Shown: positions 21,821 through 33,730 of the stretch, in pieces
Layout of the letters: each line of letters begins with the position of its first letter
How positions within the stretch are numbered: position 1 is the first letter of the stretch
Assembly (NCBI RefSeq): GCF_030272615.1
Contig: NC_081414.1
Span: 305,913,164 to 305,977,163, forward strand
Length of the DNA: 64,000 bases
DNA from: Cryptomeria japonica
Lineage: Eukaryota > Streptophyta > Pinopsida > Cupressales > Cupressaceae
Reading direction: 5' to 3'
The notes under the pieces: model-generated
Databases searched by the model: none
What the model was told of the DNA's origin: nothing
Seen by the model: only the letters and a program-made list of their open reading frames with translations
Program-made: the position numbers and the translations under genes

Positions 21821-22365
21821 TGTTAGGTCCCAGAGATAACTGAGAGGAGGGGGTGAATCAATTGTCTAATAAATTCTAAACCAAAAACAACTTAACCAAC
21901 CTTAATGCTAATTTTAGTAGGTCGATTCTAAAAGATATTACAATAAAACAATTTACAAGTAAATCAATAACCGATGCAATATCCGATTCAACATGTCAGC
22001 TTAATGCATTTACAACAATAACTTATCATCTCCATAGTGTGTCGTGCTGATCTGGAATAGATAAGCTTGTCGATACTTATTCCTGACCTATTTGCCTTTA
22101 ACAGCAAATATGCAAACATGAATATACCAATGAACAAATCTCCAAGAAAAGTGTCCAAACGATGTCTTCAACAAAACAAAGTGTTTTCCATGTCATTCCA
22201 AGTGTCGGTGAACAATATATCCTATCGGTGTACCAGATACTAGTGACTATGCATAAGTCACTTGCTGGTGAACATTGCCAATTCTCCAAAGTGCCAGAGT
22301 TGATAAGTGTTAATAGGTGTTGACATCAATGACAAAACCATATCAACATATCCAAAATACCAGCA
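21821..22365 (-). repeat. Short-form copia LTR (545 bp), right
   Basis: On the minus strand it starts TGCTGGTATTTTGGATATG at 22365 and ends GGACCTAACA at 21821. Its sequence and length pair it with the LTR at 15473-16036, not with the 1,057-bp LTR at the other end of the minus-strand copia body. The polypurine tract AAACGGGGAGAT precedes it (22366-22377, minus strand). Confidence 0.85.
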
Positions 22366-22688
22366 ATCTCCCCGTTTGGCATTGATGGCAACACAAGATG
22401 GAAAAACCATCAAAGTGCCAAAACAGAAATGCCAAATACCAAAAACCAACAATCTCCCAAAAGAGATTATAACCAGAAATCAAAATTCAGATTCAGAGAG
22501 TAATCAATCTCTCTTAAAGTAACAATCTCTCCCCAAGGGATAAAGTCTCTCCACCTAGGAGTAACATGTGTTTTTCCATATCAATCTCTCCCCCTTTGAC
22601 ATCAAATGCCAAAGCTAATACAAAAACAGGTTTAAAATACAAAATACCAATCAATTCAGTATTCCAACTACTCTCCCTGAGAAGTAGC

Positions 22689-25593
22689 TCACCTCATCAA
22701 AGCCATAGTAAAACATTTCTCTGTTAATTCTATCGGTTGATGACAAACATCAACTATATAAGTCTCTACCGGTGGGTGTATGACCCCAAGTTGATCTCTG
22801 AGATATTCAAAAGTCTCCTTAGGCAAAGGCTTAGTGAAAATATCTGCAATCTTCTCTTTAGTATCCACATCTCCTGCCCAATTTGCATATGTGTATGCAC
22901 ATAGTTCAAAGTTTTCATCTCTAGGATACCATAATCCAAGATTTGTAGTTCCTTGTAAGTACCAGACAATCCTTTTTACTGCTGATTCATGATTTTCTCT
23001 AGGATTACTCTGAAATCTTGAAACAATACATACTGCATTCATAATATCAGGTCTTGTTTGTGTCAAATACAGTAAACCTCCTATCATAGATTTGTACCTT
23101 GCTGAATTAACAGGTGTAGATTCATCCCTTAAAGATAGTTTGTCATTTGTAGTCATAGGTGTGCTTACCGGTTTAGAGTTCACCGTCCCAAATTTCTTTA
23201 GTAACTCTTTTAAGTATTTTGATAGACTCAAGAATATACCTTTGTTAGTCTGTGAAATCTGCAATCCTAAAAAGAATCTTATTTCACCAATCATAGACAT
23301 TTCAAATTCTTGCTGCATTTTAATAGAAAAGTCTTTACACAATCCATCTTCTCCTCCAAAGACTATATCATCAACAAAAACTTCTATAGCCAAGATGTCA
23401 TCATTAGTCACTTTATAGTATAAGTTACTATCAACTTTACCTTTAGAAAAACCAATCTTCAAAAGATACTCATCCAATCTTGCATACCAAGCTCTTGAAG
23501 CTTGCTTCAATCCATACAAAGCTTTCCTTAACTTGCAAACCATATCTTTATCATCTGTCAAAGAAAATCCATTAGGTTGTTCAATGTAAACTTCCTCTTC
23601 AAGATATCCATTCAGAAATGCACATTTAATATCCATTTGATATACTTTGTAGTTCTTATGTGCTGCAAAAGCCAAAAACAATCTAATTGCCTCAATTCTA
23701 GCTACCAGTGCAAAGGTTTCATTATAATCAATTCCTTCTTTCTGAAAATATCCCTTACACACTAGTCTTGCTTTATTTCTGATAACCTTTCCATCTAAAT
23801 TAAGTTTGTTCCTAAATACCCATTTGGTTCCAATTATATTTTTATCTTTAGGCCGGGGAACTAATGTCCAAGTGTTATTCTTCTCAATTTGTTCTAATTC
23901 TTCTTCCATAGCTTTAGTCCAATATTTATCTTCGCATGCCTCATTAACTGATGATGGTTCAATTTGAGAAATAAGACATACCTCTTCATTTGCCAGTCTT
24001 CCTCTTGTCATAACTCCTTTATACTTATTTCCAATTATCTGATCTTCTGAATGATTCAATCTTACATACCGGGGTGTCTTTGTTTGCTGTTGTTCCTCAG
24101 TCACAGTGGAATTTTCAGATGATGCCGGTGTAACTGGATCTTCACTCTGTACCGCTAGATTTAGTGTAGATTCATTAGTTAGAATTTTTGTTGCCAGTTC
24201 ATAATCTATATACCTTGAAGTTCCTCTAAATTGTTCATCAATATTTACATTTGTACTCAACAATTTTCAGCAATCTCTTGTTAAAACATCTATATGCTTT
24301 ACTCTTAGATGAATAACCAAGAAATATTCCTTCATCACTTCTAGGATCAAATTTCCCAATATAATCATCTCTTCTAATGTAACATTTGCTTCCAAATATT
24401 CTAAAATATTTAAGAGTAGGAGTAATACCAAACCATAGTTCATGAGGGGTCTTACTGGTTTCACCTTTGATGTGAACTTTGTTGAATGTATAAACGGTTG
24501 TACTTACTACCTCTCTCCAATATACATGTGGTAGATTTGCTTCTGATAACATACTTCTAGCTGCATCCAAGATAGTTCTATTTTTCCTTTCAAGAACTCC
24601 ATTTTACTATGGTGTCTGAGGTGCTGATAGATGTCTTCTGATTCCATTCATTTTATAGAATGCATTAAATTCCTTAGATTTAAATTCACCTCCTTGATCT
24701 GATCTTAAAAATTTGATTTTCTTACCACTTTCATTTTCAACCATTGCTTTGAACAGTTTAAACTTTCCAAGTGCTTCTGATTTTTCTCTGAGAAAAGTAA
24801 CCCAACACATTCTAGAATAGTCATCAATGATTAGCATGAGATATCTATCACCTTGTAAGCTTTTAGTTCTAGTTGGACCACATAAATCAGTGTGAATTAA
24901 ATCAAGATCATTATTGGATTTTTTTGGAATACTTTTGAAACTAGCTCTAACTTGTTTTCCAAATTGACATTCCTTACATACTGTATTGTGAGGTTTGACA
25001 ATTTTAGGTAAATCTCTAACTACCTTAGTAGTACTGATTTTTACCATGCAATCAAAGTTTACATGACATAGTCTTTTATGCCATAACCAAATTTCATCAA
25101 TGTGTGCAATCAAACATGTCTTTTAATTGTTATTCAAATGAAAGATATTACCTCTAGTCTAATTACCGATTGCAATTTCTAAACCAGTTCTATTCATGAT
25201 TTTCCATTTTCCATTTTTGAATTGTAATTGAAATCCTTTCTCAACTAATTGACCAACACTCAAAAGATTATGCTTTAAACCTTCAACATAGTAAACATTG
25301 TTCTTGTTATGCTTACCATCAAGAGATATTGAACCCTTACCTTTGATTTGACAAGCTTTGTCATCTCCAAATCTTACTAAGCCTCCATTATATTCTTGAA
25401 AGTTCAAGAATTTACCTTTATCTCCTGTCATATGATGTGAGCATCCAGAATCTATGATCCATTCATCCTTTACTTCAATTTTAGCTGCTAAGGCTTGCTC
25501 TACTAGTTGGACTGCAGGTGTCGGTTGATCTTCTGTTATAGCAACAAAAACCCATCCATTGTCTGTCGGATCCTCATCAGAATCATTAGTCAC
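22689..25593 (-). pseudogene. Copia pol (minus-strand copy), RNase H internally deleted
   Basis: The protease WIIDSGCSHHMTGDKGKF is near 25455. Integrase has LDLIHTDLCGPTR, IIDDYSRMCWV and KFLRSDQGGEFKSKEF. The 524-residue open frame 24263-22689 carries reverse transcriptase ([36 protein letters not shown], box [10 protein letters not shown]) and the truncated RNase H. The latter reads [14 protein letters not shown] and then directly [13 protein letters not shown], so even the first Asp is Tyr here. The breakpoint is the same as in the plus-strand copy. Stops are near 25159, 25115 and 24605. Confidence 0.88.
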
Positions 25594-26556
25594 TCCTTCA
25601 TCAACAACATAACAAGATTTGTTTGTATTCTTCTTAAATCGTATCTTTGATATTCAAGGTTAGGCTTGTATGTCTTTCTAGCTTCTTTTGTTAGTCTAGC
25701 ATGTCTATCAGGGCATCTTGAAGCCATGTGACCAATCTTATTGGAGTTAAAACATTTAAAGGGTGCTTTACCTTCATACTTACTTCCAACTGGACCTTTA
25801 GGCATTTTTCTTGCAAATAGTGCTTCAAGTTCTTCAAGTTCTTTATTTTCTCTCCTGCTTTCCTCAAGTTCTTTCCAATCAGATTTGTCAAATGATGATG
25901 CAGATGATGTTGATGCTTTAAAAGCTAAATCTGTCTTTATAGTAGCAACATGACCAAATTCCTCAATTTCAAAGGCTGAAAGTTTTCCAATTAATGTATC
26001 CCTAGTTACTGATGTATTAGGCATTGTTCTTAACTCATTTATAGTAGTAACCTTCATTTTATATGCCAGTGGCAATCCTGTTAAAACTTTTGAAACAATT
26101 TCATCTTCACTTAAGGTTCCTCCACAACATTTAATACCCAAAACAATTTCATTAACTCTTTCCATAAAAGCAGAAATCGTTTCATCTTCTTCCATTTTCA
26201 AATTTTCATACCTGACTTGGAAGCTTTCAGGTTTTGCAATTTTGACTATGGAATCTCCTTCATTCAGTGTTTCCAAATGATCCCAAATAGCTTTAGCAGT
26301 TTTCTAATAATCCCATGATTTGCTGCTTTGTTAATGCGCTCATCAGTGCTTCTCTTGCTTTGCAATCATTTTCCTCATCTCTTCCTAAGGTAGGTGGATT
26401 AGGCTAACCGAGAGTAGCAGTAGTATAACCATTCTTTGTAACTTCCCAGATGTGCTTTCCAATGCAATTCAGATGTGTCTCCATTCTGATCTTCCATATG
26501 CTATAGTTGGTTCCATCAAGTTTAGGACCGTCCTTCCTAGAATAGTTAGTAGCCAT
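25590..26556 (-). pseudogene. Copia gag (minus-strand copy)
   Basis: It starts at ATG 26556 (MATNYSRKDGPKLDGTNYS). A stop and a frameshift fall near 26400 and 26300. From 26276 a 228-residue frame is open, containing FMERVNEIVLGIK and the knuckle CFNSNKIGHMASRC, whose second Cys is Ser. It overlaps the protease frame by a few bases, with a shift, as is usual for separate gag and pol frames in decayed copies. Confidence 0.85.
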
Positions 26557-26612
26557 TGGATCTCCTCAAGCTGTTAAACTTCTACAAAAGAGGACTAAGC
26601 TCTGATACCAAT

Positions 26613-27669
26613 TGTTAGGTCCTGGAGGCAACTGAGAGGGGGGGAGGGGGGTGAATCAGTTGTCTTAATAAGTTTAAACCAAAAACAACTTAATCAATTT
26701 ACTGCTTAATACCAGTGAACCAGTCTATTATACCGATGGACAGATTTAACAAATAATTGCAATATTGGTAAAGATTAATGCATGAAACAAAAAGACAAAG
26801 TCATCCACAACACATAACAACAATATTTGTATGTGGAAACCCTGTAAGGGGAATAACCATGGTGGGAAACCTTACCCACAATCAAATGATACTACTAGAG
26901 ATAGTAAGTGTACATAAATGGGGTCTGCACATGTAGAAAGGCCAAGTGCCTAGAGCTCACTGCTCAAACACAAATGGGAGTCACACTAACTATAATTGGA
27001 TGGTTAAATCCAATAAGAATGTACTGTTCATAATAGCATCTTCAAATGTTGGATTCAGTACTGGTGTAGTTCTGATATGCTTTCACAAAAACCTAGCTTC
27101 ATCTTCAAATGATGTCTGCGTGTATAGCTCTGCTTAATCTCGCATATACCTCCTTACAATTTCTTTTTCACATTCCACATTTGATCTCACAAATAAGACC
27201 TTACATTTATACCATAACCTAAGACTAATTTTAGTAAGTCAGCTCTACAAGATATTTACAATAAAATCATTTTACAAATAGTACAATATCTGATGCAATA
27301 ACTGATTCAACATGTCGGCTTAATGCATTTACAACAATAAATAATCATCTCCATAACGTGTCATGCTGATTTGGAAAAGATAAACCTGCTAGTGCATAAC
27401 CTAGACCTATTTACTGGTAACAACAAATATGCAAATACGAATATGCCAATAAATAATTCTCCAAGATAAGATGTCCAAACAATGTCTTCGACATTACCAA
27501 GTGTTTTCCATGCCATTCCAAGTGCCGGTGATCATTATATCTTGCCGGTGTACCATATACCGTTGACTGTGCAAAAGTCACTTGTTTGCCGGTGAATGTT
27601 GCTACTCCAAAGTGCTAGAGTTTTAGTAGGTGTTGGCATCAATGAAAAAACCATACCAAAATACCAACA
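26613..27669 (-). repeat. Long-form copia LTR (1,057 bp)
   Basis: It starts TGTTGGTATTTTGGTATGG at 27669 and ends GGACCTAACA at 26613 (minus strand). It contains a block of about 500 bp (roughly 26720-27230) that is absent from the two short LTRs. The block includes the motif GGGTCTGCACATGTAGAAAG and the poly-pyrimidine-to-TTGTTATG segment. The terminal hairpin is at 26627-26664. It is inserted in ORF2 of element F, with right flank TCATC. Confidence 0.85.
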
Positions 27670-29966
27670 TCATCATCATTATCTTCAAGTTGTTTATGCT
27701 TTGTTGGTTTAAGGGATACAACCTTAATGATAGCTTTCTTTGTATTCTTCTCCATTTCTTGTTGTGTGATAACAATTTTAGTAGGCTCCTTCTAAATTTC
27801 TTGAATGACCGGTGGAGATTGGGGTTTCTCCAGTTATTTTGTTACCGGTGGATTGTCCACTTTTAGTTGAGTAGTCAATTTCTTAAATAGTGTAACCTAT
27901 ACATGAGTGATTGTTGGGGGCTCCATATCTGGTGCAGTGATCCAGATAGGTCCACTGTGTTCTGAACATCATCATCAACAAGAATAATGGAATCATCCTT
28001 CTTCTTGAGAGGATAGACCTCATCAGGTTGAATAATCTCCTCTTCATCCATTTCTGGTCTATTAACATCATCAGATATCTCTTCTATATCCTTATTCTTG
28101 GAAGAATGGATGAGTTCTTCCATCTTTTTGATTCCACAGCCTATCTGATGTGTCTCAGTTTCAACAATTTCCCTTTTACCATTAAGAAGCTTCAATCTTC
28201 TTGCTTTAAAAGAAAAATGTGCTTTGTACTGATCAACTAAAGCACTAATTCCATCCATAGATAAATTGGGAAAATATTGTACAAATATTTCATCAATAAT
28301 TTATTTTTCCAATTTTATAGAATCCTCCCATTTATCTAAAAGAATATTATACAAAGAGATTGAAATAACATTTTCCAGATCATGTGGAAATCTATTGTAA
28401 TGACACAAATGAGTGATTACTTGTTGAATCACTTGCTCTTTCTCATCTTTAGTGAAAGAATCAAAATATTCATTGACATTGTCAAACCTATTCCTCCCTA
28501 GTGTCTTCATTGTTCTTTCAAAATGGGTATCCAGTTTGTAAGCAACTATATCAATAGGTGTAGTTGACTTTGGCACTACCTTTACCTTCTTAGATATTCT
28601 GCCAAATGCTTTTTCTTTCTTAGGTTCTTCATCAGAGTCCGTTCCCTCAGACTCTGGTTGCAAAATTAATTTCCTACCTCTCTTCTTTGTCTCCTTCTTA
28701 GTATATACTTTGGGTTTTGGTTCCTTTTTGTCTAGGACACTCTTGGTAACCCTAGTACTCTTTGTTGTCAGAGATGCTTCACTAGACTTTTTATTCTTTC
28801 CTTTTGTACTTTTGACAGGTGCAATATTGGTTTGTTCAGGTGCCTCTTGGACTGCTACAATGTCCAATTTTGCTTGCCTCTTGTCTATAGGCGATGCTAA
28901 TAGGGTATTAGCATAACCAACTAGTAGATCATGGTTAACCTCATAACTCAAGTCTTCCATTTCTTCTTCTCTTGGCTCAATTGCTTGCATTAAACAAAAT
29001 TTAGTGGTAACGGTGAAGATTGTGTCCTTCTCAAAGTGTTTTACCACATCTTCTGGTAGCCTCATTCTCATATTCATCTTCTTTTGGAACTCATTGAAAT
29101 ACCTATTCAGGGCAACATGGGAAAGTATTCTTTACAACCTTGATGTTGTTCTTGATTTGAGCTAAGATCGGTGAGTCCTTTGACCACTCAATGTCTCCAA
29201 TCCCTAGTAGAAAGTTTTTAAAGTAAAAGAATAGACCGAATAATAGCTGACCATACTTGAATTTCAGATTGCTATCCTTCTTGATAGATTGCAAATTCAA
29301 AAACAATTATCTCCTGATAGCTTCACAGAGATCATAGTCTACATTATCAGCAATCATTTTGTGAGCTGTGTGAATTACTGCAGATGGAATACTGTTAAGT
29401 CTACTAGAGTAAAATACTCGGTAGCCTATCACCATTGCTAATAGTTTTACTGTAGGGTCCTTAATTTTGTTGACGTAAAAAGAACACCCATCAGATGTAG
29501 AACCAGTTAATTTGAAGACAATGTCCTTTAGAATTTTCCATAGCTCAAGTACTTCACTAGTTGAGAAATAGCTAGTCACAGCCTGAATGGCTTCCTTTGT
29601 AATTGTGTGAGTCCTTTCTAATTACATGTTTTCTCCATGAACTCTACTCAAAATTATTCTGATATGTGCTTCTTTGAAATCATCAAGAAAATAAGAGGCA
29701 TTATGAAAACCCTTTTCGAAAATCCTAGCATACTGTGTCTTAATCTTTCCATTCTTATCACAAAGTGATTTCAACTATGTGTAGATGTATAGAGACCCTA
29801 AGTCTTCTAACTTGCAGTCAATATAACTGGACAAATCACCTTTGACCAAAACTCTACTCAAAACTTGCGATAATGAATTATATGACACAATCTTATCTAC
29901 CTTTTGAGCTTTCATAGGCTTAGAAGTGATCATCAACCTCTCTATAGAGTTTGAAGTAGATGCCAT
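27670..29966 (-). pseudogene. ORF2 of element F, unknown protein, C-terminally cut
   Basis: It starts at ATG 29966 (MASTSNSIERLMITSK). Landmarks are YIDCKLEDLG, RIILSRVHGENM, ITKEAIQAVT, AMVIGYRVFYSSRLNSIPS and FKYGQLLFGLFFYF, matching the order in C, J and E. Next comes a basic, low-complexity linker (KKRGRKL and similar, 28750-28560). Then comes a second domain with KDEKEQVIQQVITHL, which E also has as DEKEQVENSVILHL. One frameshift near 29090 and several stops interrupt it. About 770 residues are readable before the copia LTR. No enzyme motif recognised. Confidence 0.7.
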
Positions 29967-30439
29967 TATAGATGAACAAGATTCAAAGCATTTTTTCCAA
30001 AGAAATACCTTGTTTCATGCACGTTTCCCCTTTTACCGATTGAAATGCCCAAGTGCACACCAGTTCAACCTTCTACAACCTTCAATTAAACTTAATTTCA
30101 CAAATCATGAAACAATTCAACAATTTATAGCAAGACAATCTTACTCAACCTAGCAAGCGCTACAAATTTCTTTCTCGAATGCGTTAGGGTAAAAATGACA
30201 AAGTAAAACTAGCTTTTATCCTTTTTACCTACTCCAATAAATGCTCACCCATTAGGGTTACAAACCCTAATTTCACCTCTCAAGTAGAAAACTGGTTGAT
30301 AACATGTTGACAAAAAGTTACCAAAATTTCATGTTTCAAAAGTCTTTTGCCGCTCATTTTTCACAAGGGGTCCAGAGATGCTTTACCGTTAAGCTCCCCT
30401 TAGCCATATTAAGAAGGCTTAAGTCACCAGTGCAGGGTT
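29967..30439 (-). other. Inter-ORF spacer of element F
   Basis: No coding homology is visible. It corresponds to the roughly 300-400-bp spacers between ORF1 and ORF2 in C, E and J. A second promoter or ribosome entry could lie here, but nothing in the sequence shows it. Confidence 0.5.
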
Positions 30440-31714
30440 CTATTCATTGGGTGAAGGAACAGTTTCTTCTTCAGGTGACTCATCACTTTTCTTCTTCCAA
30501 ATTTGATTAATTTCCTTGCTGGTTTCTTCAACATTAACTTTCTACTTTCCCTTCTGATCTTTAGAAGAGTTGACTGGTTTGCTGATTCTAGATCTACAAA
30601 ATTTTGCGAAGTACCCTAGTTTGTTATAGTGATAATAAGACATACTAGATGATCTCCAAGGTCTTGCATTTCCTCTTCATGTTCTTCTTCTGCAGTTCAT
30701 AGCCACATGACCAAAGTTATTACAGATGGTGCAAATAACATCTGTTACCTTTTCCATCTCAAATGGAATAAATCAGTTGTTGTAGGATCTTTGCCAGTTC
30801 AGGTTTACCTGACTATCAAAGTTCCTTATCCAGTCACCATTTGGTCTTGGATGCATGTGTGGTACAAGATTGTTTGCTCCATATCTGCACTCAATAGATC
30901 TATGTCCATACATTCCACATGTGAAGCAATGACCTTCAAACTTCTTGGACACATATCTAACATTAGTATTGTAACTTGCGTTTCTGTTAGGTTTGTCTCT
31001 ACAAACATTTGCAGTGTGACCAATTTTATGGCAAACAAATCAGACAGGTTTAAAGACCTTCTTACCAGTAGGCTTATTGATCTTAGGAGCAGATTTGTTC
31101 TTAGGATTGTTGCTCTTTGTACTGGAGGATTCACCTTTTTTAGTTGTATGAAAACCAAGTCTAGAGATATCACCCTTCATTCTCTATGATTGAATTTGTT
31201 CTTCCAGAATGGTAGAACTCTTGATGAACTTCTCCAATTTCCCATTGGCTTCAGTAAGCTATTTTGTGAGATCTTCATTATGCTTTGATAGGTTCTCTTT
31301 CAAAGATGATACAAGTTCAAGATCTAGCTGCAAGTTCTCCTTTTCTTCTCTTTTAGCAATCAAATGCTCATGCATAATGGTATTTTCTCATTTGATCTTT
31401 GTAATCTCTTGATCTATTTCCTTGATAAGATATTTAGTAGCTCTTCTGGCTTCCAGTTCCTGACTCATACGAATAGTGAGACCTTCTATCTCTCTCCTCA
31501 AATTCATTTTCTCACTGTTTAACTTTTCAACTTCCTCTACTAAAGAATCAATATTGGCTTCATTTGAAGAACTATTATCAGATATCTCTAATAGTTGTTC
31601 AGTTAGCTCTCTCCTTTTGACTTGAGAAGCTTTTAGTTTGACCCTTAGGTTTTCAAGCTCATTTCTACTAGCTTCTAGCTATCTAACCATTTCAAAGTAA
31701 CTCACGTCCCCCAT
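30440..31714 (-). pseudogene. ORF1 of element F: coiled-coil plus CCHC Gag-like protein
   Basis: It starts at ATG 31714 (MGDVSYFEMVR) and has a long charged coiled coil to about 31200. Four knuckle positions follow. In knuckle 1 (...VCHKIGHTANVC) the first Cys codon is TGA. Knuckles 2 (CFTCGMYGHRSIEC) and 3 (CTICNNFGHVAMNC) are intact. In knuckle 4 (YYHYNKLGYFAKFC) most ligands are lost. The end is TAG at 30440-30442. The Gag-like role is inferred from architecture and position after the primer site. Confidence 0.75.
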
Positions 31715-31775
31715 GGTGGTTTCAAGGCTCCCTTTTAAGCAATAGGCTTAAAAGAAGTTAGGCTCTAATACTAAT

Positions 31776-32847
31776 TGATGGACTTGAAAAGCACTGAGGG
31801 GGGGGGGGGGGGGCTGTGAATTAGTGACACCAAAAACCAAACTACTTTAAACACTAATCGATAGATGAACTTAACAAAGCCTTTACACACAATGCATGTA
31901 ATCCAAAATGATATAACAACATCCAAAAAAAGTAAAGCATCCACCATAACACAAGTGTTTATATGTGGAAAACCCAAATTGGTAAAAACCACAGTGAGAT
32001 GAGACTCACAAGTTAACTATCTGCAGTAATAGATAACTGATCGGTTAAGGTCTACAAAATGCTCTGCTAGGAGCAAATCTTGTTAGAGATCCCAAAGCTT
32101 GATTAGAAGCTTATACCCTGTTAGGAGTAACCTCGGTGGAGGATTTTAGGATCCAAATTAATGGATCACCTTGTTAGAGGATTTATACATTGAAGCTTGT
32201 TAGAGCTTACTCAGTTAAGGGATTTGATTCTGTTGTAATGGTTAGAAAACAACAAGAATGGTTTGATTTGTTCTAAGTAGCACAATGCTTGCTTGATCAA
32301 ATCCTTCTAAGCACAATCAATACTTCTCTTCAAAACACTCTTCAACAAAAAAATTTTCTCTTCATGCATACCATCATCATAAAAAGATTTACTGAGATGT
32401 CAATATATAGACATCATATTTCATGTCGGCCTAAGGAAATCATGACACAATTTCCTAGGTGCAATGTATCTAGACAAGTGATCATAAATCATCACAAAGA
32501 TGACCTCCAAGTAGTCGGTGCTCGTAACTCATCACATAAATAACCAAATATTGGTTGGAACAATCAATACTAGTTTGAATAAAACATATGAACCTAGGTC
32601 CTTGAATCTCTGCTTTATCTCCATCTTTATCTTCATCTTGATGCCAACTTAGTATAACCATAGGTTGTCCCTTATGCAGATACTTGTTGACATAAAGTAC
32701 CCATTAGGGATTAACCACAAGGTATACCGATTGATAGTGTAAACAATTTATGTTACACTGGTAGTCAATACAATCATATGTGTGTGTGAGAGTGTTTCAT
32801 CAATGACAACAAGTGATAAATACATTACAATCACCATCAAGCCAACA
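31776..32847 (-). repeat. 5' LTR of element F (1,072 bp)
   Basis: It starts TGTTGGCTTGATGGTG at 32847 and ends AAGTCCATCA at 31776 (minus strand). It has the shared TTGTCATTGATG motif near its start and TGTTATGGTGG near 31945. The terminal hairpin is degenerate, and its loop has become a run of G (plus strand, about 31798-31813). Confidence 0.75.
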
Positions 32848-33545
32848 ACCTTGTTATTACCAAATCTGACTTGACCACCATCAAATTCTTGCAAGGTTAG
32901 AAACTCCCCTTTATCATCTGTCGTATGATGAGAACATCCACTATCTATTACCCATTCATCTATGTCTTCAATTTTTTCTGCAAGGGCCTTTTCCTCATTT
33001 TTGATAACTAGTTCCAGATCATCTTCCTTCATAGCATAAAATACCCAATCTTTTCCATTGTCAAATCCACTAGCTGAATCTCTTGTATGTTCTTCTTCTA
33101 AGTCATTAGTTACTCCTTCCTCATCAGCATAGTAGCATCATTTGTTTTTGTTTCTCCTATACTTATGCCTGATCTGATATTCAGGGTTAGGCTTAAAAGA
33201 TCTTCTTCCTCTTTCTTTCAATTTTGAATTCCTTTGAGGACATCTAGATGCAAAATGACCTATCTTATTGCATGAAAAACATTTGAAAGGAGATTTTCCT
33301 TCATACTTACTTCCTGACGGACCTTTAGGTATCCTTCTATAAAATAGGGCTTCAAGTTTCTCAAGCTCTTCATCTTCTTTCCTAATCTCTTCCAATTCCT
33401 TTGCATACAAAACTTTCCAGTCTTGCTTGTCGGTTGATGATATAGATGTCTTAAATGCGGTATCAATCTTTGTAGCTCCTGGAAGACCAAATTCTTCAAG
33501 CTCAAAAGCAGATATCTTCCCAACAAGAGTATCTCTATTGACATA
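32848..33545 (-). pseudogene. Copia fragment H: gag C-terminus and protease start
   Basis: The minus-strand reading is RDTLVGKISAFELEEFG, then an intact knuckle (CFSCNKIGHFASRC), then the protease start WVIDSGCSHHTTDDKGEF, ending at RFGNNKV where the F LTR is inserted. It is similar to fragment G (about 80% by eye) but is a separate copy, because both contain the gag-protease region. Its right edge at about 33545 is abrupt and borders unassigned AT-rich DNA. Confidence 0.8.
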
Positions 33546-33730
33546 ATTTATTACACTATGAAATTATTTTTGTATTTATTTTATTTTAAATATATGATTA
33601 GCTTATTTTTTGTATCATATTTTGCACCTCTTCTTCATTTGTTAAGTAATATGAAAATACAAAAGACCCCATGGATGCATGGATTTATGTGTAAGTACAA
33701 ATAAAAATCATGACTTATGACGTATGTTAT

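Larger units (their letters stand above)
22366..26612 (-). mobile_element. Ty1-copia internal region, minus-strand copy
   Basis: The minus-strand order is primer site (26599-26610, TGGTATCAGAGC), gag, protease, integrase, reverse transcriptase, shortened RNase H, 3' untranslated region and purine tract. It is the same family as the plus-strand copy at 16037-20861, sharing the RNase H deletion and a stop in the protease-integrase region. The LTRs at its two ends differ in length by about 500 bp, so the body is probably a composite of two elements. Confidence 0.85.
27670..32847 (-). mobile_element. Element F: non-autonomous two-ORF LTR element, 5' part
   Basis: The minus-strand order is 5' LTR (32847 to 31776), primer site (31761-31773, TAGTATTAGAGCC), ORF1 (31714 to 30440), spacer, and ORF2 (29966 to 27670) cut by the long copia LTR. 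The ORFs are only distantly similar to those of C, E and J but keep the same order and architecture. The 3' end is missing. F is inserted in protease sequence of copia fragment H at 32847. Confidence 0.75.

Noticed and set aside
21821-27669. A single intact minus-strand copia element
   Set aside because: The terminal LTRs differ in length by about 500 bp and in sequence, and the flanks AAAAC and TCATC do not match.
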